NCBI GenBank assembly: GCA_021810725.1
Contig: JAJZIE010000069.1
Span: 1-10,526 of the forward strand
From: Bacillota bacterium
Lineage (GTDB): Bacteria > Bacillota > Sulfobacillia > JAJZYS01 > JAJYTV01
DNA length: 10,526 nucleotides
Reading direction: 5' to 3'
Part shown: in pieces, positions 6,203-10,526 of the stretch
How the letters are laid out: every line of letters begins with the position of its first letter
Position numbering within the stretch: the stretch's first letter is position 1
Translations under genes and position numbers: made by a program
Notes under the pieces: generated by a model
Database searches by the model: none
What the model was told of the DNA's origin: nothing
The model's input: the letters and a program-made list of their open reading frames with translations, nothing else

Positions 6203-6613
6203 ATGGACTACACATGGCGTGAAGACCTCCCGGAGACCCTGGCGTTCTTCCGTCTCTACACGTCAACCGGTTGGAACGAGCGGCGTCACCTCACCCCGCA
6301 GCAGCTGGCGGCGGCCATCGCGAGCAGCTACTACACGCTCAGCGTCTACGCAGGCGAGGAACTCGTGGCCTTCGGCCGCCTCGTCTCGGACGGCGTCTAC
6401 CAGTGCTTCATCTGCGACATGATCGTGCTGCCGGACCACCAGGGCCGTGGGCTCGGCCGTCAGGTCATGCAGCGCCTCGTCGAGCACGCGCGCAGCCGCG
6501 GCATCGCATGGCTGCAGCTCACCTGCGCCATGGGCAAGCGCGGCTTCTACGAGAAGCTCGGCTTCTCTCCCCGTCCCGACGACGCGCCTGGCATGGAGCT
6601 CTGGCTCAGCTAG
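6203..6613 (+). CDS. GNAT family N-acetyltransferase
   Basis: The 136-residue protein is one GNAT domain. Motif A is CDMIVLPDHQGRGLGRQVM (71-89) with the acetyl-CoA pyrophosphate loop Q80-G-R-G-L-G. Motif B is GFYEKLGF (114-121) with the usual Tyr116. It transfers an acetyl group from acetyl-CoA to an amine; the acceptor is unknown. Single-domain members of this subfamily begin with a short strand and a YxSTGW-like segment, as here (LYTSTGWNERRHLT, 18-31), so the protein looks complete. ATG 6203 is preceded by GAGAAGG at a 7-base spacing. A stronger AGGAGG with GTG 6180 lies just upstream but in another frame. The 3' end overlaps the convergent Rsm22-like gene by eight bases. Confidence 0.85.
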   Translation: MDYTWREDLPETLAFFRLYTSTGWNERRHLTPQQLAAAIASSYYTLSVYAGEELVAFGRLVSDGVYQCFICDMIVLPDHQGRGLGRQVMQRLVEHARSRGIAWLQLTCAMGKRGFYEKLGFSPRPDDAPGMELWLS

Positions 6614-7604
6614 GTTCCTCCCCCTCACTGCCCGGAGCCGGCATCGCTTCGCCCCACGCGAGGTCCTTCGCCATGCGATAGCGGCGGCCGTCGCTGCGCG
6701 CGACAACCTCGCTGCGCAGGCCATCCGGCCCGCAGACCTCCAGGCGCACATGGCCCTGGCGCACCTGGGGGTGGCGGAGGACGCGTCCTTCAGGCCGCCG
6801 AACAGGCCACCGCGACGCGGCGACGTACGAGAACTTTTCGTCCTCATGGCCGAGCTCTGCGCCTTTGCTGCGCCGGTGCAGCCTGGACCGCTCCAGGCGC
6901 TGCGCGAAGTGGCACCAATCGCCGTCCGCCATGGGGCACTCCACGTCGTGCGGACAAGGAGCCGCCACCTGGGCGCCCAGGCCGAGCAACTGCGCCCGGG
7001 CCCTGCGGATCCGGGCAAATCCCCCTGACGTACCTGGCTCGACGAGGACGAGCAGCCCTCGGCTCGCCTGCCAGAGTTGCGCGACCAGACGGTCCTGCAC
7101 CGCCACGTCCAGTTCCCCGAGAACGTAGGCGGCGGTGACAAGGTCGTGGGGCGCGGGCGGCGGCAGCCGCCTCAGGTCCTCACAAAGCCAGCGCGCCTTC
7201 CGCAGCGGCCCAGCCGACGCGCCGGCCGCGAGGCGTCGGCCGAGGCTGATCATCTCAGGGTCGCGCTCCACGAAGGTGATCGCCCCAAGGCTGGACCAGG
7301 TAGCGGCGGCGGCCCAGGCGGCCGTTCCAGGTCCCGCCCCGACGTCGAGCTGCGTCGTGGGCCAGTCGTCCGCCACGGCCGCAAGCGTCTCACGCAAGGC
7401 ATGGCGGACCGCCGCGTACGTAGCCGGCAGCCGCACGGCAAGGTAGGCGGCGACGTCCTCCGCCGATCGCAGCAGCGGCAGGTTCGGCTGTCGAGGCGTG
7501 CGATAGCGGCGCGAGATGTCCGCCGCGTTCGTCTTGAGCTGGGAGGCCCGCGTCTCGCGGAGCACGTCCTCGAGCGCTCCCCTGAGATCAGGCGGCAGCT
7601 GCAA
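6606..7604 (-). CDS. Rsm22/METTL17-type small-ribosomal-subunit assembly protein (methyltransferase-like)
   Basis: The 332-residue protein has a methyltransferase fold with motif I QLDVGAGPGTAAWAA (85-99), FVERDPEM (111-118) and the Rsm22 signature LVEPGTSGGFARIRRAR (187-203). The family's cysteine block follows: C217, C223 and C231 in APCPHDVEC and WCHF, then ERSRLHRRSKGAELGHEDEK, with a fourth cysteine, C291, in LEVCGPDG. Spacings of six and eight match those of mitochondrial METTL17/Rsm22, where these cysteines hold a [4Fe-4S] cluster and the protein assists small-subunit assembly. A ribosome-assembly or rRNA-related role is therefore likely. Start TTG 7604 has AAGGGGGG (7618-7611) six bases upstream. 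It is third in a minus-strand unit, 59 bases after the nucleotidyltransferase gene with no clear terminator between. The 3' end overlaps the GNAT gene. Confidence 0.85.
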   Translation of the reverse strand: MQLPPDLRGALEDVLRETRASQLKTNAADISRRYRTPRQPNLPLLRSAEDVAAYLAVRLPATYAAVRHALRETLAAVADDWPTTQLDVGAGPGTAAWAAAATWSSLGAITFVERDPEMISLGRRLAAGASAGPLRKARWLCEDLRRLPPPAPHDLVTAAYVLGELDVAVQDRLVAQLWQASRGLLVLVEPGTSGGFARIRRARAQLLGLGAQVAAPCPHDVECPMADGDWCHFAQRLERSRLHRRSKGAELGHEDEKFSYVAASRWPVRRPEGRVLRHPQVRQGHVRLEVCGPDGLRSEVVARSDGRRYRMAKDLAWGEAMPAPGSEGEEPS

Positions 7605-7610
7605 ACCAAT

Positions 7611-7618
7611 CCCCCCTT
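7611..7618 (-). promoter_or_regulatory. Ribosome binding site for the Rsm22-like gene
   Basis: AAGGGGGG on the minus strand lies six bases before TTG 7604. It supports this non-ATG start. No ATG or GTG in frame is better placed. Confidence 0.6.
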
Positions 7619-7663
7619 CCTTGCGCCGTCCGGGAGCCGCCTAGGACGCGCGCCGCGGCCTTT

Positions 7664-8476
7664 CTAGCTCTCGCGCAGTCGCCGCGCGATGGCGCGCGTC
7701 CAGGTTCGGGTGAAGCGACGGAGCTCTTCGTCCGTCCACGAGACCGGCTCGCCCGTACGGTAGCCGTGGAGCGCGCGGTGTATGACCTCGTGTTCCCCCG
7801 GTGCATCGCGGGAGATGGCCCATAGGCCGCCCTCGAGCTTCGACGCCAGGGAGCCCTCGTACGCGAAGAGGCCGATCCGGCAAAGATTAAGGACGCCGTC
7901 CACCGGCTCCGCCCTCACGCTCTCGAATCGTCGATCCGCATCGGGCGTGAAGACGGCGTCGAGGAAGTCCTGTCGTGGCACCTCGGGGAACGCGGCCTCG
8001 ATCGGCAGTCCGCAGAGACGGCGGCCTCTCGCCCGCACCATGGTGAAATGCGCCGCGAGGTCCTCGTCGACCGCCGGCAGCGCGGCTGGCGGACCGCCAG
8101 CCTCTTCGCGTGCCATGGCGTCGCGCCAGAGCTCGCTGTAGTGCCAGGAGAACGGTGACGGGTGACGCCAAGGATGGCGGTCGGGGCGGGCGAGGACCGA
8201 GAGTTCCACGTCGTAGGGATGCCCGGACCTACGGAGCAGCAGGCGCCGCAGGCAAGCGATCTCCCCCGCTTCGGGCCGGCTCTCGACCGCGACCAGCAGG
8301 TCCACGTCGGACGACGCCGCGCAGAAGCCGGTCATGGCGAGCGAACCGTGCAGGTAGACGCCTTCGGGGTGGTCTCCGAAGCAGGCGCCGATCTCCTCGG
8401 CGAGGCCCTGAAGCCAGACTGCGACCTCCTGCGGCAGGTCCCATAGCGCCCGCGGCACGAGACCCCGTTCAGCCAT
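7664..8476 (-). CDS. AadA-like aminoglycoside nucleotidyltransferase family protein
   Basis: The 270-residue protein has the nucleotidyltransferase pattern of AadA/ANT(9) enzymes: VYLHGSLAMTGF (40-51), SSDVDLLVAV with metal ligands D57 and D59, and VEL with E91 at the place of the catalytic Glu. A helical C-terminal domain follows, with DEDLAAHFTMVRARGRRLCGLP (137-158) and GVLNLCRIGLFAYEGSLASK (194-213). AadA enzymes are about 260 residues and adenylylate streptomycin or spectinomycin. Chromosomal homologues of this kind often have unproven activity, so resistance is only possible. ATG 8476 overlaps the peptidase stop by eight bases (ATGGCTGA), pointing to translational coupling. An open frame continues upstream inside the peptidase gene but is a shadow. 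No mobile element or integron site is visible around it, so it looks like a resident gene. Confidence 0.8.
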   Translation of the reverse strand: MAERGLVPRALWDLPQEVAVWLQGLAEEIGACFGDHPEGVYLHGSLAMTGFCAASSDVDLLVAVESRPEAGEIACLRRLLLRRSGHPYDVELSVLARPDRHPWRHPSPFSWHYSELWRDAMAREEAGGPPAALPAVDEDLAAHFTMVRARGRRLCGLPIEAAFPEVPRQDFLDAVFTPDADRRFESVRAEPVDGVLNLCRIGLFAYEGSLASKLEGGLWAISRDAPGEHEVIHRALHGYRTGEPVSWTDEELRRFTRTWTRAIARRLRES

Positions 8477-10400
8477 CCAGGTTTTCGATCTCGACGGGCT
8501 CGACGGGGTCCGGCAGGGCGAAGCGGAAGATGCGACTATAGAAGTAGAGTTCCGCCTCGAGCGTGCGACGGATGTTCTCCGCCTTGCGGAAGCCATGGCC
8601 CTCGCCCGGGTAGGCGAGATAGGCGACAGGCACGCCCTTGCCGCGCAGCGCGTCGACCATCAGTTCCGCCTGGTTCGGTGGCACGATCTTGTCGTCGAGC
8701 CCCTGGAAGAAGATGCAGGGCGCGTTGAAGCCGTCCAGGTGCCGGATCGGCGAACGCTCCTGGTAGACGTCCCGTTTTTCGGGATAAGGGCCGACCAGCG
8801 AGTCCATGTACCTGGACTCGAATTTGTGCGTGTCGCCGGTGAAGACCTCGAGATCGCCGATGCCGAAGAGGCTTGCACCCGCCTTGAACGTGTCGCGGGT
8901 GCTGAGCGCGACGAGCGTGGTGTAGCCGCCGGCGCTGCCGCCGCGGATGGCGATGCGCTCCGGATCGGCCTTGCCCTGACGGATCAGGTGGATCGCCGCC
9001 GCCTCGCAATCCTCCACGTCGACCAGACCCCAGTTGCCCTTGAGGCGGTCGCGGTACGGACGGCCGTAGCCGGACGAACCGCGGTAGTTGACGTCGACCA
9101 CGGCGAAGCCCCGACTTGTCCAGTACTGGACGTGCAGGTCCAGGACCGCGGATGTGCTGCTGGTCGGGCCGCCGTGGCTCATCACGATGAGCGGCGGCGC
9201 CTCTCCTGCCGGCCCTACGTAGTCCTGGTTGCGGGGAGGGTAGTAGAAGGCGTGGGCCGTCTCGTCCCGACCGGTCGGGAACGAGATGGTCTCGGGGCTC
9301 GAGAGGTACCCTTCATCGACGTGCACTTGGCTCGACTCTCGGAGCACCGAAAGCTTCCCCGACGGGATGTCGAGCTCCACCACGACGCCGGACTGGGTCG
9401 GCGATCCCGCGACGAAGAGCGCACGGTCGCCTGAAACCGATAAGTACGCCAAGGAGGTGTAAGGGAGCGCAAGCTCACGCAAGGTCCCCCGCTCCTCGTC
9501 GAACTCGGCGAGGTGCGAGACGCCGCCGAGGTCGTAGATGCAGAGGAGACGCCTAGGGGAACTGAACGCGAAGGTACTCATGCCGAAGCGCCACTGCGGC
9601 TTGCCGAACTCGGCCGCCATGGGATGAAGCGCCAGGACGGCTCCGTCCCTGAACGCGTAGAGGTTCCAGAATCCCGTGCGGTCGGACACGAAGTAGAGGT
9701 CGCCGCCCGGCGACCAGGTCGGCTGGAAGATGGACTCCTGCGGCCCCCCCGCCACGAGCCGCGGAGTTCCGAGCGTCCCGCCGTCGACGACGTCCGCCAC
9801 GTAGAGCTCGCAGCCGTCCCACGGCATGTTGGGATGGTCCCAGGATAGCCAGGCGAGCCTTTGGCCGTCTGGACTCAGGCGGGGCGACGCATAGAAGTCG
9901 TGGCCTTGCGCAAGTACCGTGCCATAGGTATCGCCCGCCACCTCGACCGCGACCAGGCTGTTCACGGCCTGGCGTCCAGCCACGCGGTGATCCTCCCGCA
10001 CACACAGCAGCCTACCCCGTACCATGTCCGGTTCGAAATCGGCGTAACGGACTGGCCCCTCGGCCGTGACCGGCCTTGGTGCCGTCTCTTCGTCGAGACG
10101 ATAGACCCGCTGATCGTCGAAGTTGGCGAAAAAGAGTTGGCCCGGAAAGGCGAGATAGGACCCCCCGCCGTACTCGTGCACCATGGTCCGCGCGTTCCAG
10201 CTCCGGGGCAGCCAGTCATCCGGGCGGCCATCCTTCAGGCGCACCACCACACTCCGCCCGCCCTCGTCGGGGCGCGTCTCGATCCAGCACTCTCCGCCCC
10301 GCCCGACTCTTGTCTCGCTGAGCCCAACCCCCGACCGCGCGATGAGATCCGAGCTGATCGGAGAACGCCACGAGCCGTACGAAGCCGTTCGCTGCGTCAA
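8469..10400 (-). CDS. S9 family (prolyl oligopeptidase-type) serine peptidase
   Basis: The 643-residue protein has an N-terminal beta-propeller (about 30-370) with WD/Kelch-like strands such as SPRLSPDGQRLAWLSWDHP and QPTWSPGGDLYFVSDRTG. A C-terminal alpha/beta hydrolase domain follows (about 400-643). The catalytic triad is Ser489 in RGGSAGGYT, Asp570 in GLDDKIVP and His602 in GEGHGF. The layout fits the S9C acylaminoacyl/dipeptidyl peptidase group, which trims short peptides. There is no signal peptide, so it is likely cytoplasmic. TTG 10400 is chosen because GGGAGGG lies six bases upstream and the product then begins MTQRTASYGSWRSPISSDLI, the usual N-terminus of this subfamily. TTG 10427 would add nine residues without support. 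It is the first gene of the minus-strand unit that continues with the nucleotidyltransferase and Rsm22-like genes. Confidence 0.9.
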   Translation of the reverse strand: MTQRTASYGSWRSPISSDLIARSGVGLSETRVGRGGECWIETRPDEGGRSVVVRLKDGRPDDWLPRSWNARTMVHEYGGGSYLAFPGQLFFANFDDQRVYRLDEETAPRPVTAEGPVRYADFEPDMVRGRLLCVREDHRVAGRQAVNSLVAVEVAGDTYGTVLAQGHDFYASPRLSPDGQRLAWLSWDHPNMPWDGCELYVADVVDGGTLGTPRLVAGGPQESIFQPTWSPGGDLYFVSDRTGFWNLYAFRDGAVLALHPMAAEFGKPQWRFGMSTFAFSSPRRLLCIYDLGGVSHLAEFDEERGTLRELALPYTSLAYLSVSGDRALFVAGSPTQSGVVVELDIPSGKLSVLRESSQVHVDEGYLSSPETISFPTGRDETAHAFYYPPRNQDYVGPAGEAPPLIVMSHGGPTSSTSAVLDLHVQYWTSRGFAVVDVNYRGSSGYGRPYRDRLKGNWGLVDVEDCEAAAIHLIRQGKADPERIAIRGGSAGGYTTLVALSTRDTFKAGASLFGIGDLEVFTGDTHKFESRYMDSLVGPYPEKRDVYQERSPIRHLDGFNAPCIFFQGLDDKIVPPNQAELMVDALRGKGVPVAYLAYPGEGHGFRKAENIRRTLEAELYFYSRIFRFALPDPVEPVEIENLDG

Positions 10401-10406
10401 AAAGAG

Positions 10407-10413
10407 CCCTCCC
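10407..10413 (-). promoter_or_regulatory. Ribosome binding site for the S9 peptidase gene
   Basis: GGGAGGG on the minus strand is followed by the 6-base spacer CTCTTT and then TTG 10400. It decides the start in favour of 10400 over the longer frame beginning at TTG 10427, which has no purine-rich site. Confidence 0.7.
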
Positions 10414-10427
10414 GAGTAGCCTCTCAA

Positions 10428-10526
10428 AAGAAAGGTGGTGCACGACGCTCCCCTCCCTGCCCGCTACACGCGGGTCGCGAGGGACAGGTGCGTAGGCTGC
10501 CCCCCGCCCGTACCCGGAATCCGGCC
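10428..10526 (-). other. Upstream region of the S9 peptidase unit
   Basis: No gene is seen in these 99 bases at the right edge. They should hold the promoter of the three-gene minus-strand unit, but no convincing -35/-10 pair stands out. An imperfect hairpin is present: CCCGC (10460-10464) with GCGGG (10470-10474), flanked by TCCCT (10454-10458) and AGGGA (10480-10484). It could be a leader structure or the terminator of a gene further right. Confidence 0.4.

Noticed and set aside
8477..8596. Extra 40 codons at the start of the nucleotidyltransferase
   Set aside because: They lie inside the peptidase gene in another frame and are Ser/Arg-rich without similarity; ATG 8476 gives the normal family length.
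8595..9434. 279-codon plus-strand frame inside the S9 peptidase gene
   Set aside because: It is a shadow of the peptidase catalytic domain, whose Ser-Asp-His motifs read clearly on the minus strand.
10401..10427. Longer S9 peptidase starting at TTG 10427
   Set aside because: No SD there, whereas GGGAGGG is ideally spaced for TTG 10400 and the shorter product has the usual N-terminus.
1..10526. CRISPR arrays, tRNA or rRNA genes, and prophage genes
   Set aside because: I saw no regularly spaced repeats, no cloverleaf-like sequence with conserved T-loop bases, and no phage structural motifs on either strand.

Overview
The window is a GC-rich stretch of bacterial chromosome with ten protein-coding regions, tightly packed on both strands. 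A YtxC-type sporulation protein, strong purine-rich Shine-Dalgarno (SD) sites and several TTG starts suggest a high-GC, spore-forming Bacillota lineage, of the Symbiobacterium / Thermaerobacter / Limnochordia kind. That assignment is inference from gene content and translation signals, not a phylogenetic result.

Left edge (1-905): the 5' part of an IS607-family serine recombinase gene (minus strand) runs off the window. It abuts the C-terminal half of a radical SAM protein of the Rv2578c/PA0069 type whose iron-sulfur half is missing. This looks like a gene broken by a transposon. The remnant converges on a ytxC-like gene (minus strand), and the two stop codons share one CTAG palindrome.

Centre (1748-4271): a 399-base gene-free leader with hairpins lies between ytxC and a plus-strand pair. 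The pair is an MbfA-like ferritin/VIT1 fusion (iron handling at the membrane), followed after one base by a P1-family (DmpA/NylC-like) N-terminal-nucleophile hydrolase. A perfect 14-bp hairpin at 4238-4271 ends this unit and serves as a two-way terminator.

Right half (4282-10526): an alpha/beta hydrolase (minus) is divergent from a UbiE-like methyltransferase and a GNAT acetyltransferase (plus). The GNAT gene converges with an 8-base overlap on a three-gene minus-strand unit. In transcription order that unit is an S9 prolyl-oligopeptidase-type peptidase, an AadA-like nucleotidyltransferase (8-base overlap with the peptidase) and an Rsm22/METTL17-type ribosome-assembly protein carrying the four-cysteine iron-sulfur motif.

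I found no CRISPR array, rRNA, tRNA or clear prophage. I do not see a convincing undescribed multi-gene system. The best leads are the transposon-broken radical SAM gene, the structured leader of the iron-exporter-like gene, a P1 hydrolase lacking the usual Asn at its self-cleavage site, and the pairing of an aminoglycoside-type nucleotidyltransferase with a ribosome-assembly factor.
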